Below, piece by piece: positions 8,214 to 17,090 of a stretch of DNA of 64,000 bases. The translations under genes were made by a program, and so were the position numbers. Below the pieces are notes generated by a model. It made no database searches. It worked only from the letters and a program-made list of their open reading frames with translations, and was not told the origin of the DNA. The DNA is from Streptomyces aurantiogriseus (GTDB taxonomy: Bacteria; Actinomycetota; Actinomycetes; Streptomycetales; Streptomycetaceae): assembly GCF_014649375.1 (NCBI RefSeq), contig NZ_BMSX01000014.1, positions 186,001 to 250,000 of the forward strand. The letters are read 5' to 3'. The number at the start of each line of letters is the position of its first letter. Position 1 is the stretch's first letter.

Positions 8214-8909
8214 TCACATCCAGCGAGGGAGCTTCGGCAGCTCGCCGCGCAGTTCTTCGGTGCTGCCCCGGCCGGTGAGCCAGGCGGCGAGGGCGTGCGG
8301 CGGTCCGGAGACCGTGCCGGCGCTCGGGGAGGGCGTTCCGAGTACGACGGTGCCGTGGCCCTCCGCCGTCAGCTCGGCCCCGATGTCGGGCGCCACGCGG
8401 GCCGACATCCACCCGGCCACATCGCGTACGAGGGCCCAGGCGAGGTCGGGCGGCAGCGCGTCCATGCCGACGCCCACCCTCAGGTCGACCAGGTGGATCC
8501 ACACCTCGCGGGCCCGTAGCCACAGCACTTCGGACGCCGGGATCTCGCGGCCCTGCCCGCTGGTGACCGTGGCCGACCAGGCGTCGTCCGTCAGCGCCTC
8601 GGCCGCCTCGGCGAACCGGGCGGCGGACTCCCGTACGTCCGTCCGCTGTTCGTCGAGCGGTCGGCCGGCGCCCGCCTCGATGTCCGTGGCGCGCTGGTCC
8701 GGCGAGGTGTACATCGGGGTCGGGATACCCGTCCGGGCCCAGGTCAGGAGGTTGACCAGGGCGTCCGCGTTGCGCGCGAGGTGGGTGAGCAGGTGGCCGC
8801 GGGTCCAGCCGGGCAGGGCGGACGGTTCGGCCACCGCCGTCGGGGGCAGCGCGTCGATCGCCTGTTGCAGTCGGCGCTGCCCGTCCTCGACCCAGCCGAG
8901 GACCGTCAC
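8214..8909 (-). CDS. Mycothiol-dependent maleylpyruvate isomerase
   Basis: A 231-residue DinB-fold protein of the actinobacterial maleylpyruvate isomerase family. The N-terminal helix bundle carries PGWTRGHLLTHLARNADAL, with the His/Glu/His metal-site pattern completed by REVWIHLVDL further on. It converts the gentisate ring-cleavage product maleylpyruvate to fumarylpyruvate using mycothiol in place of glutathione. The GTG at 8909 overlaps the stop of the fumarylpyruvate hydrolase gene (GTGA, 8906-8909), which settles the start; an upstream ATG at 8939 lies inside that gene. The function fits the neighbouring gentisate dioxygenase and hydrolase. Confidence 0.85.
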   Translation of the reverse strand: MTVLGWVEDGQRRLQQAIDALPPTAVAEPSALPGWTRGHLLTHLARNADALVNLLTWARTGIPTPMYTSPDQRATDIEAGAGRPLDEQRTDVRESAARFAEAAEALTDDAWSATVTSGQGREIPASEVLWLRAREVWIHLVDLRVGVGMDALPPDLAWALVRDVAGWMSARVAPDIGAELTAEGHGTVVLGTPSPSAGTVSGPPHALAAWLTGRGSTEELRGELPKLPRWM

Positions 8910-9739
8910 GGCTTGTCCTCGACGATGGTGTTCACGCACTCCCCCACACCCTCGATCACGGTCCGCACGACCTGCCCGGGCTTCAGGAACACCTTCGGGT
9001 CACGGGCCGCGCCGACCCCGCCGGGCGTACCGGTGAGGACGAGGTCGCCCGGCTCCAGCGTCGTGAACGTGCTGAGATACGCGGCGATGTGCGCCGGGGT
9101 GAAGAGCAGGTCGGAGGTGCGGGAGCGCTGCATGACCTCGCCGTCCACCTCGCAGCGGATCTCCAGATCGGCCGCGTCGTCGATCTCGTCGCCGGTCACC
9201 AGCCAGGGCCCGGCCGGGGTGCTGGCCTCCCATGCCTTGCCCTGCAGCCACTGCGGGGTACGCCACTGCCAGTCCCGCATGGAGATGTCGTTGACGACGG
9301 TGTAGCCCGCGATCGAGGCGGCCGCCTCCTCCTCGGTGGCCCGGCGGCGCAGCGGCGCGCCGATGACGAAGCCGAGTTCGGCCTCCCAGTCCAGCTCCTG
9401 TGTCTCCCCCGGGTGGACGATGTCGTCGCGGGCGCCGAGCAGCACGTTGGCGAACTTGGCGAAGAGGGCGGGGTACGACGGCATCTCGCGGCCCATCTCC
9501 GCGATGTGGGTGCGGTAGTTGTGGCCCACGCAGAAGATCTTGGCCGGTGTCGTGACGACGGGGGCGAGGTCGAGGGCCGCCGTGTCGTGTGCCGGGCCGT
9601 CCGCGGCGGCCGCGTACGTGCGCCAGTCGGGTCGGCGCAGCAGGGCGGCGACATCGGGGGCACCGGTCTCCACGGCCCGGTCGCCGTCGAGGCGGACGGC
9701 CGCCGTGCCGTCGGCGGTGCGGATGGTGGCGAGCTTCAT
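8906..9739 (-). CDS. Fumarylpyruvate hydrolase (FAH family)
   Basis: A 277-residue fumarylacetoacetase-family protein. The core has KIFCVGHNYRTHIAEMG, then the metal-binding acidic residues in ELDWEAELGFVIG, then YTVVNDISMRDWQ and TGTPGGVG near the end, in the standard order. In the gentisate route it splits fumarylpyruvate into fumarate and pyruvate. The ATG at 9739 overlaps the dioxygenase stop (ATGA). The longer open frame upstream of 9739 is antisense-type noise within the dioxygenase gene. Family members also act on acylpyruvates and homoprotocatechuate products; the operon context favours fumarylpyruvate. Confidence 0.88.
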   Translation of the reverse strand: MKLATIRTADGTAAVRLDGDRAVETGAPDVAALLRRPDWRTYAAAADGPAHDTAALDLAPVVTTPAKIFCVGHNYRTHIAEMGREMPSYPALFAKFANVLLGARDDIVHPGETQELDWEAELGFVIGAPLRRRATEEEAAASIAGYTVVNDISMRDWQWRTPQWLQGKAWEASTPAGPWLVTGDEIDDAADLEIRCEVDGEVMQRSRTSDLLFTPAHIAAYLSTFTTLEPGDLVLTGTPGGVGAARDPKVFLKPGQVVRTVIEGVGECVNTIVEDKP

Positions 9740-10839
9740 GAGGCGCTGCTCCCGGTCGTTTCGGTGCGGGCGAGGTGGAGCGCCTCGTAGAGAGGCGCGT
9801 CGTTGAACGTGAACAGGTCGAGCTGGGTGTCGGCGGCGATCGTCAGGGCGCACCAGGAGGGGACGGCGATCAGGTCGCCGTCGCTCACCTCGACCATCCG
9901 GTCGTCGAGGGTGACGGTGCCGCTGCCGCGGAACACCTGCCAGACGGAGGAGCCGACGGTGCGGCGGGGGGCGGTGGTGGTGCCCGGGCGCAGGCGGTGC
10001 ATCTCGGTGCGCAGGCTGGCGAGGGCGTCGCGGCCGGTGGCGGGGTTGGTGAAGCGGATGCCGGCGTGGCCGGGCTCGATGACACCCGCGTACCCCTCGG
10101 TCTCCAGCTGCAGCTGGGCGGTGAGGGCGTCGTCGGTGTCGGCCCAACGGTAGGCCATCAGCGGGGAGTTGGGGGTCTGCGGGGCTGCGATCGGGCGCAG
10201 GCCGGGGTGGCCCCACAGCCGTTCGTTGCGTGACCGGGACGGGGTCGACCGGTCCGACACGCCGTCCTCGCCGAACTCGAAGAACCCCGCGTCGAGGCGG
10301 TGGACGAGGGGAATGTCGAGGCCGTCCAGCCAGACCATGGGCGCGTCCCCGACGTGATGGTGGCCGTGCCAGTGCATCGACGGGGTGAGCAGCAGATCGC
10401 CGGGGCGCATCTCGACCGCGTCGCCGTTGACGACCGTCCAGACGCCCTCGCCCTCCAGGATGAACCGGAACGCGCCCTGGGAGTGGCGGTGCGCGGGGGC
10501 GACCTCGCGCGGGCCGAGGTACTGAACGGCCGCCCACAGGTTGGGGGTCGCGTAGGGCCGCCCCGGCAGGCCCGGGTTGGCGAGCGCGATCGCCCGGCGT
10601 TCACCGCCGCGTCCGACCGGCACCAGGTCGCCGGCCCGGCGGGCGAGCGGCAGGAGGGTGTCCCACTGCCAGACGTGCGGGACGGCCTCGGGCTGCGGGG
10701 TGAGCGGCATGAGGTTGCCGATCTCGGTCCACAGGGGGATGAGTCCCGCTGTCGCGAAGCCGTCGTAGAGCTTCCGGAGTTCGGGGTCCGTCTCCTCCGG
10801 GGCTATGACCGGCACGGTGGCGTCGGTGTCATTGGTCAT
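9736..10839 (-). CDS. sdgD: Gentisate 1,2-dioxygenase
   Basis: A 367-residue bicupin. The N-terminal cupin has the iron ligands in APAHRHSQGAFRF (His117, His119) and HWHGHHH (157-162). The C-terminal cupin has GSSVWQVFRGSG but lacks the full His set, as is usual in this family. It cleaves gentisate between the carboxyl- and hydroxyl-bearing carbons to give maleylpyruvate. Its start overlaps the upstream ligase stop by 11 nt and its stop overlaps the hydrolase start. The order ligase-dioxygenase-hydrolase-isomerase supports a gentisate route rather than homogentisate. The symbol is by analogy with the Streptomyces salicylate (sdg) cluster. Confidence 0.9.
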   Translation of the reverse strand: MTNDTDATVPVIAPEETDPELRKLYDGFATAGLIPLWTEIGNLMPLTPQPEAVPHVWQWDTLLPLARRAGDLVPVGRGGERRAIALANPGLPGRPYATPNLWAAVQYLGPREVAPAHRHSQGAFRFILEGEGVWTVVNGDAVEMRPGDLLLTPSMHWHGHHHVGDAPMVWLDGLDIPLVHRLDAGFFEFGEDGVSDRSTPSRSRNERLWGHPGLRPIAAPQTPNSPLMAYRWADTDDALTAQLQLETEGYAGVIEPGHAGIRFTNPATGRDALASLRTEMHRLRPGTTTAPRRTVGSSVWQVFRGSGTVTLDDRMVEVSDGDLIAVPSWCALTIAADTQLDLFTFNDAPLYEALHLARTETTGSSAS

Positions 10840-12502
10840 CGGGGGTTCCTTCGGCGTCGAGGCGGCGCGCGATGTCGGCGCGCAGGGCCTTCTTGTCGAT
10901 CTTTCCGACCTTGGTGGTGGCGAGTTCGGGGACGGTCACCAGCCGCTCGGGGAACTTGAAGCGGGCCACACCCGCGCGCGCCATGACGTGGTGGACGTCG
11001 TCGAGGGTCACCGTGTGGCCGGGTTCCGGTACGACGTAGAGGCAGACGCGCTCGCCGAGTCGGGCGTCGGGCATCGCGACGGCGGCGGCACGGGCGACGC
11101 CGGGGGTCTGGTAGGCGAAGTTCTCGATCTCCTCCGCGGAGATGTTCTCCCCGCCCCGGATGATCATGTCCTTGTCGCGGCCCTCGACGACGAGGTTGCC
11201 GTCCGGCCGCAGCCGCACGATGTCGCCGGTGCGGTACCAGCCGTCCTCGGTGAAGGCGCGGGCGTTCTGCTCCGCGGCGCGGTAGTAGCCGCGCGGGGTG
11301 TACGGGCCGCGGGTGAGCAGCACGCCGGGTGTCCCCTCGGGGACCGGGTTGCCCAGCTCGTCCACGACGAGCAGTTCGTCGTCCTCGCACATGGGGCGGC
11401 CCTGCGTCGTGCAGATGACGTCCTCGGGGTCGTCCGGGCGGGTGTAGTTGAGCAGCCCCTCGGCCATGCCGAACACCTGTTGGAGGGTGCAGCCCAGTTC
11501 GGGGCGTACCCGGCGGGCGACATGGTCGGCGAGCCGGGAGCCGCCGACCTGGAGGAGGCGCAGCGAGCTCAGGTCGGCGCCGGGGTGTTCCCGGTGGTGG
11601 TCGAGCCAGCGCTGGGCGACGGCCGGGACGAGGGCGGTCGCGGTGACGCCCTCGCGTTCGACGAGCGGGAACGCCTTCTCCGGGTTGGGGGAACCGAGGA
11701 CGACACGGCCGCCGTGGAGCAGGGTGCCGAGCAGGCCCGGGCAGGCGAGCGGGAAGTTGTGTCCGAGGGGCAGGGCGGCGAAGTAGACCGTGTCGGGGCC
11801 GATTTCGCAGACCTCGGCGCTGCGGCGGGCGTTGTAGAGGTAGTCGTCGTGGGTGCGGGCGATGAATTTGGGCAGTCCGGTGGTGCCGCCGGAGAGCAGG
11901 AAGACGGCGATCGAGCGGCTGTCGGGCCGGTGGGCGTCCATGGCGGCGCGGGCACCCTGTGTGTCGGGGGCCCCGCACAACTCCCGCAGGTCCACGGCAT
12001 CGTCGCCGACCTTGTCGCCGAGGACCAGGACATGACGCAGCGTCGACGAGGCTTCGGCGATCTCGAATGCCATCGTCTGGTGGTCGTGGTCCTTCAGGAA
12101 GTCCGGCACCGCGATGGCCACGGCCTCGCTGTGGTCGACGAGATGACCGATCTCGTGTCTGCGGTGCCCGGGCAGCGCCATGACCGGGACGACTCCGAGG
12201 CGCAGGCACGCGTAGGTGAGAATCACGAACTCGACGGTGTTGGGCAGTTGCACCACGAGCCGGTCGTCCGGGCGCAGGCCGAGCGCGGCCAGGCGCAGGG
12301 CCGTGGCGTCCGCGTGCTCGGCGAGCTGCCGGTACGTCAGCCGGCGGTCGCCGTCGACGACCGCGGTCGCGTCGGGCGTCGCGTCGGCGGTGGCGTGGAG
12401 CCGGTCGCCGAGGGCGTGGCCCTCCCAGTAGCCCTTCGCGGTGTAGAGCTCCGCGTACTCCGCGGGCCAGGGCACAGCACCGTCGCTGCTCGGCCTAGGC
12501 AT
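10829..12502 (-). CDS. sdgA: Salicylate (aryl acid)-AMP ligase
   Basis: A 557-residue adenylate-forming enzyme similar to DhbE/EntE aryl-acid ligases. Visible motifs are LSGGTTGLPK (A3 loop, near residue 205), YRTGDIVR and GRDKDMIIRGGENISAEEIE, and the C-terminal lysine region KVGKIDKK. The substrate pocket shows LPLGHNFPLAC, typical of aryl-acid enzymes. GAGGAG is 7 nt before the ATG. It overlaps the acyl-CoA synthetase gene by 8 nt. In this operon it would adenylate salicylate, with CoA transfer either by itself or by its neighbour. Siderophore 2,3-dihydroxybenzoate activation is the alternative, but no siderophore genes are nearby. Confidence 0.85.
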   Translation of the reverse strand: MPRPSSDGAVPWPAEYAELYTAKGYWEGHALGDRLHATADATPDATAVVDGDRRLTYRQLAEHADATALRLAALGLRPDDRLVVQLPNTVEFVILTYACLRLGVVPVMALPGHRRHEIGHLVDHSEAVAIAVPDFLKDHDHQTMAFEIAEASSTLRHVLVLGDKVGDDAVDLRELCGAPDTQGARAAMDAHRPDSRSIAVFLLSGGTTGLPKFIARTHDDYLYNARRSAEVCEIGPDTVYFAALPLGHNFPLACPGLLGTLLHGGRVVLGSPNPEKAFPLVEREGVTATALVPAVAQRWLDHHREHPGADLSSLRLLQVGGSRLADHVARRVRPELGCTLQQVFGMAEGLLNYTRPDDPEDVICTTQGRPMCEDDELLVVDELGNPVPEGTPGVLLTRGPYTPRGYYRAAEQNARAFTEDGWYRTGDIVRLRPDGNLVVEGRDKDMIIRGGENISAEEIENFAYQTPGVARAAAVAMPDARLGERVCLYVVPEPGHTVTLDDVHHVMARAGVARFKFPERLVTVPELATTKVGKIDKKALRADIARRLDAEGTPDDQ

Positions 12503-14558
12503 GGTCGTTCTCCTCAGCAGGTGGAGCGGTATGCACGATCACGGCGTCCAGTGCGATCAGTCCGTCGGCGGTGAGCCGCAGCGGGTTGATCTCGATCTCG
12601 GCGGTGTCCGGGCTCGCGGCCAGGGCGGCGGCGAGCGAGGCGACGACCCGTCCGAACTCGGCGCGGTCGAGCACCGGTCCGCCGCGCCAGCCGTCGAGCA
12701 GGGCACGGGCGGCCAGGTCGTCGGGCATCGAGGCGGCGTCGGCCGCGGAGAGCGGGGCGAGCCGGATCGCCACATCGGCGAGCGCCTCGGCCGCGGTACC
12801 GCCGAGACCCGCCAGCACGACCGGCCCGAACACCGGGTCCCGCCGCACCCCGAGCACGAGGTCGCCGCCGGCCGGGGCCATCGCCTCCACCAGGCACCGG
12901 CGGCCGGGGCCGATGGCGTCCAGCGCCGCGTCGAGTTCCTCGGGGGTGCGCACGCCCAGGTGGACTCCGCCGACCTCCGTCTTGTGGAGGATCGCCGCGT
13001 CGAGCACCTTGACGGCGACGGGCCCGCCCAGCAGGCGCAGGGCGTAGTGGGCGTCGGCGCGGGAGTCGCAGGCGACGCGGTCGGGGGTGCGGATGCCGAG
13101 CCCCGCGAGGAACGTCTTGGCGGCGTCCTCGTCCAGGGGGCCGGGGGGCACCGGGGCAACGGCCTGCTCCGGAGCAGGCCCGTCCCCCCGCAGTGCCCTC
13201 TGCCGGGCATGCGTGACCAGGGCCCGTACGGCGTTGGCGGCGGAAGCCGGTCCGGTGAGCGCCGGAATCCCCGCCTTGTGCAGCCGTGCCCGCTGCTCGG
13301 CGACGTCCTCGGGAAGGCCGCCGACGACCACCACGGCCGGGGAGTCCGCACCGAGGCCCGCGTCCTGGGCGGCCGAGGCGAGGTCGACGCTGTCGGGCTC
13401 GGTCAGGGCGTAGACGGCGAGCAGGTCCACCGCCGGGTCCGCGGCCGTCGTGGCGAGCACGCGGGCGAAGGTCTCGCCGGGCCGGCCGGTGTCGACCGGG
13501 TTGCGCTGGTAGGTGAGCGGGGGCAGCAGCTCGCTGAGCGCGCCCTGGGTGGTCGCGGCCAGCTCCGGCATCCGGATGCCGTCGGTGCCCGCGCGGTCCG
13601 CGAGCAGCAGCCCCGGCCCGGCCTGGGCGGTCACGATGCCGAGCCCCGGGTCCGGGTCGGGCCGCAGCTGGACGCGGGAGAGCGCGGTGAGCGCGTCCAC
13701 CAGCTCCCGTTCGTCGTCGACGACCACTGCCCCGGCCTGGCGCAGCGCGGCCCGCGTCGTCCGCCAGGAGGTGGCGAGCGCGCCGGTGTGCGACCGGGCG
13801 AAGTCACCGACATCGCTGCGGCCGACGACCAGGGCCACGACCGGCTTGACGGCAGCCACGCGGCGTACGGCCGCCACCAGCCGCGGCCCGTCCGGCACCG
13901 TCTCCAGATGCAGCGCGACGGCTGTCGTACGGCCGTCCTCCGCGAGGTGCTCCAGGACGTCCGCGGCGTCGACGTCGAGGCCCGCCCCGATGCCCACGCC
14001 GAGGCTGATGCCGTTCCCGGCGGCGACCAGGTCGAAGGAGAGCGCGTGGTTGACGCCGCCGCTGGCCGCGACCACGGCGATGTCACCGGCCGGAAGCTGT
14101 CCTGCCGCGGGGACGAAGCTGGCCGTCAGCCCGAGGTGGGGGGCGAAGAAGCCGGAGGTGTTGGGGCCGAGCAGCCGGACGCCGGTCTCCCGGGCGACGC
14201 GGCGCAGTTCCTCCGCGTGCTCCTCGCCCTCCGGGCCGGCCTCGCCGAAACCGCCGGCGCAGACCAGCGCTGCACGGCAGCCGGCGGCGGCCGCTTCGGC
14301 CAGGGCTTGTGCGCAGCCGGCCGCGGGGACGCAGAGTACGGCCAGATCGAGCCGTCCGTCGGTGTGCGCGGCCGCTTCGGCGACCGAGGCGTACACACCC
14401 TCGTCGGGTTCGGGGCGGCGGGCGTTGACCAGGGCGCGGGCGCCGGGGAAGGGGGCGAGTGAACGGGCCATGGCGGCGCCGAGCTTGCCGCTCTGCCGGG
14501 AGGCGCCGATCACCACCACGCCCTCGGGCGCGAACAGCGGGGTCAGGTGCGTGGTCAT
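12495..14558 (-). CDS. Acyl-CoA synthetase, NDP-forming type
   Basis: A 687-residue protein with the acetyl-CoA synthetase (ADP-forming) layout. A CoA-binding Rossmann domain (VVVIGASRQSGKLG at the N-terminus) is followed by succinyl-CoA-ligase-like domains with GPNTSGFF and SHTGALA, and an ATP-grasp domain from about residue 450 with VAVKVLDAAILHKTEVGGV and EIEINPL. The ATG at 14558 overlaps the hydroxylase stop (ATGA), with GGGAGC upstream. In the salicylate pathway of Streptomyces sp. WA46 a second enzyme turns salicylyl-AMP into salicylyl-CoA; this gene is in the right place for that step. Whether this family is the same as that enzyme I cannot confirm. Confidence 0.8.
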   Translation of the reverse strand: MTTHLTPLFAPEGVVVIGASRQSGKLGAAMARSLAPFPGARALVNARRPEPDEGVYASVAEAAAHTDGRLDLAVLCVPAAGCAQALAEAAAAGCRAALVCAGGFGEAGPEGEEHAEELRRVARETGVRLLGPNTSGFFAPHLGLTASFVPAAGQLPAGDIAVVAASGGVNHALSFDLVAAGNGISLGVGIGAGLDVDAADVLEHLAEDGRTTAVALHLETVPDGPRLVAAVRRVAAVKPVVALVVGRSDVGDFARSHTGALATSWRTTRAALRQAGAVVVDDERELVDALTALSRVQLRPDPDPGLGIVTAQAGPGLLLADRAGTDGIRMPELAATTQGALSELLPPLTYQRNPVDTGRPGETFARVLATTAADPAVDLLAVYALTEPDSVDLASAAQDAGLGADSPAVVVVGGLPEDVAEQRARLHKAGIPALTGPASAANAVRALVTHARQRALRGDGPAPEQAVAPVPPGPLDEDAAKTFLAGLGIRTPDRVACDSRADAHYALRLLGGPVAVKVLDAAILHKTEVGGVHLGVRTPEELDAALDAIGPGRRCLVEAMAPAGGDLVLGVRRDPVFGPVVLAGLGGTAAEALADVAIRLAPLSAADAASMPDDLAARALLDGWRGGPVLDRAEFGRVVASLAAALAASPDTAEIEINPLRLTADGLIALDAVIVHTAPPAEENDHA

Positions 14559-16081
14559 GCCCGCTCCCGTCCCACCAGGTCGGCGCGTCCGGACAGCAGC
14601 AGCGTCTCGGCGCGGTCGTCGTCCATGCCGTCCTCCACGATCAGTGCGGGCACGCCGTGCACCAGGCGGGCCTGTTCGGCGAGCAGCGAGCGGGTGAGCG
14701 GGGTTCCGTCCTGGACGGCGACCAGCGCGGGCGGGGTCGTGCCGTTCACGGCGCGGGCCAACTGCTCGAATATCTCGGTGAGTTGAGCTTCCGTGTCCGG
14801 TGCGGTGAGCCACAGGCACCCCGACTCCGGGCCGCTCAGGTCCTCGGGTGACACCCACCGGCCGCCGAACTCCCGCTCACCCGCCCGCAAGGGCGTGTCC
14901 AGGGGGTCGCGCCCGCCGTGCGTCGCCCGCCAGTCGCGCACGACCCGTTCGACGAACTCGGGGTCGCGGCGCGCGATGCGTTCCTTGCCGATGCTGCGGG
15001 AGATGAAGTGGAAGGCGAACTGCGTCGGCCGGAACGCGTCGTGGTACCGCCCGAAGTGCTCCCACCAGGACAGGCTGGGCCGGGCGGAGGCCTGGATCTT
15101 CTCGACCGAGGGCCGCCGGGCCGCCTCGTACGCCTCCAGGGCGCTCGGCAGGTCGTCGCGGTGGGCGAGGAGGCTGTCGGCGAGGGCGATGGCGTCCTCC
15201 ATGGCCATCTTCGTTCCGGAGCCGACGGAGAAGTGCGCGGTGTGCGCGGCGTCGCCGAGCAGGACGAGGTTGCCGCTGTGCCAGCGGTGGGTGCGCCGGG
15301 TGCGGAAGTTGCCCCAGCGCGAGTTGTTGACCAGGAGTTCGTGTCCGTCGATCTGTTCGGCGAAGAGTTTCTCCAGGTAGTGCCTGGTCTTCTCGTCGCT
15401 GGGGCCGGGCGGCTGCGCGGTGTCGAAGTCGTCGAGCCCCGCCCGCCGCCAGGACTCCTCGTCGGTCTCCACGATGAAGGTGCTGACGCTGTCGCTGATC
15501 GGGTAGCCGTGCACCGCGAAGGTGCCGTGCGGGGCGTGCTCGTGGACGAAGGTCAGGCCGTCGAAAAGGTAGTTCGTACCGAACCAGATGAACTTCGCGG
15601 TCGCGACCTCCACCTCCGGCACGAGAATGTCGGCGAGACGGTCACGGAAGCGGGAGTTCGCCCCGTCGGCGGCCACGATCAGGTCGTAGTCGGCCAGCTG
15701 CTCGGGATCCGCGGGGACCTCGTGGCTGAACCGGAGCTCGACGCCGACCTCCGCGGCCCGCCGGTGCAGCAGGTGGAGCAGGGTCCTGCGGGTGATGGCC
15801 GCCATGCCGTTGCCCCCGCAGCGGATCCGCTGTCCCTTCAGCCGCACCTCGATGTCGTCCCAGTGCCGGCCGTGCTCCGCGAGCGCGGTGCGCAGCACGG
15901 GATCCGCCTGGTGGATGGCGGCCAGGGTCGCGTCGGAGAACACCACGCCGAAGCCGAAGGTGTCCTCCGGGCGGTTCCGCTCGAAGACCGTCACCTCGAC
16001 CGACGGATCGGCCTGCTTGATGAGCGTCGCGAAGAACAGCCCGCCGGGGCCGCCTCCCACGCAAGCGATCCGAGAAACCAT
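14555..16081 (-). CDS. sdgC: Salicylyl-CoA 5-hydroxylase (FAD monooxygenase)
   Basis: A 508-residue FAD monooxygenase. It shows ACVGGGPGGLFFATL at the N-terminus (FAD-binding GxGxxG), VAADGANSRFRD (DG motif) and NLVLLGDAAHTAHFSVGSGTK (GD motif). The last differs from simple phenol hydroxylases and matches the salicylyl-CoA/anthraniloyl-CoA hydroxylase group. It should hydroxylate salicylyl-CoA at C5 to gentisyl-CoA. The ATG at 16081 has GGAGG 8 nt upstream and begins the canonical N-terminus; a longer frame to 16159 has an atypical leader. It is first in the operon, and at about 508 residues it lacks the C-terminal reductase domain of bifunctional relatives. Confidence 0.88.
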   Translation of the reverse strand: MVSRIACVGGGPGGLFFATLIKQADPSVEVTVFERNRPEDTFGFGVVFSDATLAAIHQADPVLRTALAEHGRHWDDIEVRLKGQRIRCGGNGMAAITRRTLLHLLHRRAAEVGVELRFSHEVPADPEQLADYDLIVAADGANSRFRDRLADILVPEVEVATAKFIWFGTNYLFDGLTFVHEHAPHGTFAVHGYPISDSVSTFIVETDEESWRRAGLDDFDTAQPPGPSDEKTRHYLEKLFAEQIDGHELLVNNSRWGNFRTRRTHRWHSGNLVLLGDAAHTAHFSVGSGTKMAMEDAIALADSLLAHRDDLPSALEAYEAARRPSVEKIQASARPSLSWWEHFGRYHDAFRPTQFAFHFISRSIGKERIARRDPEFVERVVRDWRATHGGRDPLDTPLRAGEREFGGRWVSPEDLSGPESGCLWLTAPDTEAQLTEIFEQLARAVNGTTPPALVAVQDGTPLTRSLLAEQARLVHGVPALIVEDGMDDDRAETLLLSGRADLVGRERA

Positions 16082-16264
16082 GGCTCCTGCCTCCACATCG
16101 AGTACAGGCCCAGACTCAGGCCCGGACGCATCTTGTGTCAATGGATACACGGACGTCAATAATTTGTTTCGCTTTCCTGCGATCGTTTCTCGGGCCCTGG
16201 CACGGGCTTATGACCTTCGGTGGCTCATCTTCACGACGGCCGTCCGTGTGACATAGTCGGTTCC
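16082..16264. promoter_or_regulatory. Divergent sdgC/paaX promoter region
   Basis: 183 bp separate the hydroxylase and PaaX starts. On the minus strand TTGACA (16136-16141) and TTGACG (16154-16159) are possible -35 boxes, part of a repeated TTGAC block 18 bp apart; a matching -10 is unclear. The stretch 16134-16170 is much richer in A/T than its surroundings. A near-palindrome TGTGTC...GATACAC lies at 16135-16150 and is a candidate PaaX site. These assignments are by eye. Confidence 0.45.
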
Positions 16265-17080
16265 GTGAAGCCTCGATCGATCGTCTTCGACCTGTTCGGC
16301 GACTACGTCCGCTACCGCGGCGGTGCCGCCCGGCTGCGCACCCTCAGCACCCTGATGGGCTGCTTCGGTGTCGGTGAGAGCACCGTGCGCGTGGTTCTCG
16401 CGCGCCTGCGCAAGGAGGGCTGGTTCGACGTCCGGCGCGAGGGCAGGGAGACTCTCTACGCGCTCAACAAGCGCAGCCTCCAGCTCCTCGACGAGGGCCG
16501 CTCACGCATCTTCGACCGGGCGCCGTCCGACTGGGACCGGCACTGGTACATGGTCATCTACTCGGTCCCCGAGACCGAGCGCGGCGTCCGCGACCGCATC
16601 CGCAAGGAACTGGCCTGGCTGGGCTTCGGCCCGCTGGCCCCGTCCACCTATGTCTCCCCGCACGACCGGCTCCAGCAGGTCCGGGAGAAGTTCGCGGACG
16701 AGCCGGCCGTACGTCTGGACACCCTGCGCTGCCAGTCCGGCGGGCTGCCCGTCGACCGCGAGATGGCGGCGCGCAGCTGGGATCTCGCCGCCCTCAACGA
16801 GGACTACCGGGAGCTGCTGCGCACCTACCTCGGCCGGATGCCGTCGTACCGCGCCGGGCACCTCAGCCCCGAGGAGGCGCTGGTCGAGCGCATGCGGCTG
16901 ACGTACGACTACCGCAAGTTCCCCTTCCGCGACCCCGATCTGCCGACCGAGCTCCTCCCGGCGGGCTGGGTGGGCCACGAGGCGCACGAGATGTTCCTGG
17001 AGGCCCACGACCTCCTCGGCCCGTCGGCCGAGTCCTACTACGACGAGGTGGCCGGGACCCGCCCCGCCCCTCAGGAGTAG
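16265..17080 (+). CDS. PaaX-family transcriptional regulator
   Basis: A 271-residue protein with the PaaX N-terminal winged helix (FDLFGDYVRYRGGAARLRTL, then GESTVRVVLARLRKEGWF) and the PaaX C-terminal domain (WYMVIYSVPE, then an FPFRDPDLP motif near residue 220). GTG at 16265 gives the canonical N-terminus, since the open frame upstream of it has no family-like sequence. PaaX of E. coli is released from DNA by phenylacetyl-CoA. Being divergent from a salicylyl-CoA operon, this regulator may sense an aryl-CoA intermediate. It runs convergent with the IclR gene, 10 nt apart. Confidence 0.88.
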   Translation: MKPRSIVFDLFGDYVRYRGGAARLRTLSTLMGCFGVGESTVRVVLARLRKEGWFDVRREGRETLYALNKRSLQLLDEGRSRIFDRAPSDWDRHWYMVIYSVPETERGVRDRIRKELAWLGFGPLAPSTYVSPHDRLQQVREKFADEPAVRLDTLRCQSGGLPVDREMAARSWDLAALNEDYRELLRTYLGRMPSYRAGHLSPEEALVERMRLTYDYRKFPFRDPDLPTELLPAGWVGHEAHEMFLEAHDLLGPSAESYYDEVAGTRPAPQE

Positions 17081-17090
17081 CGGTCCTGCC

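Noticed and set aside
10805..12574. Long plus-strand frame opposite the aryl-AMP ligase
   Set aside because: No family-like sequence; the ligase on the other strand has all adenylation motifs.
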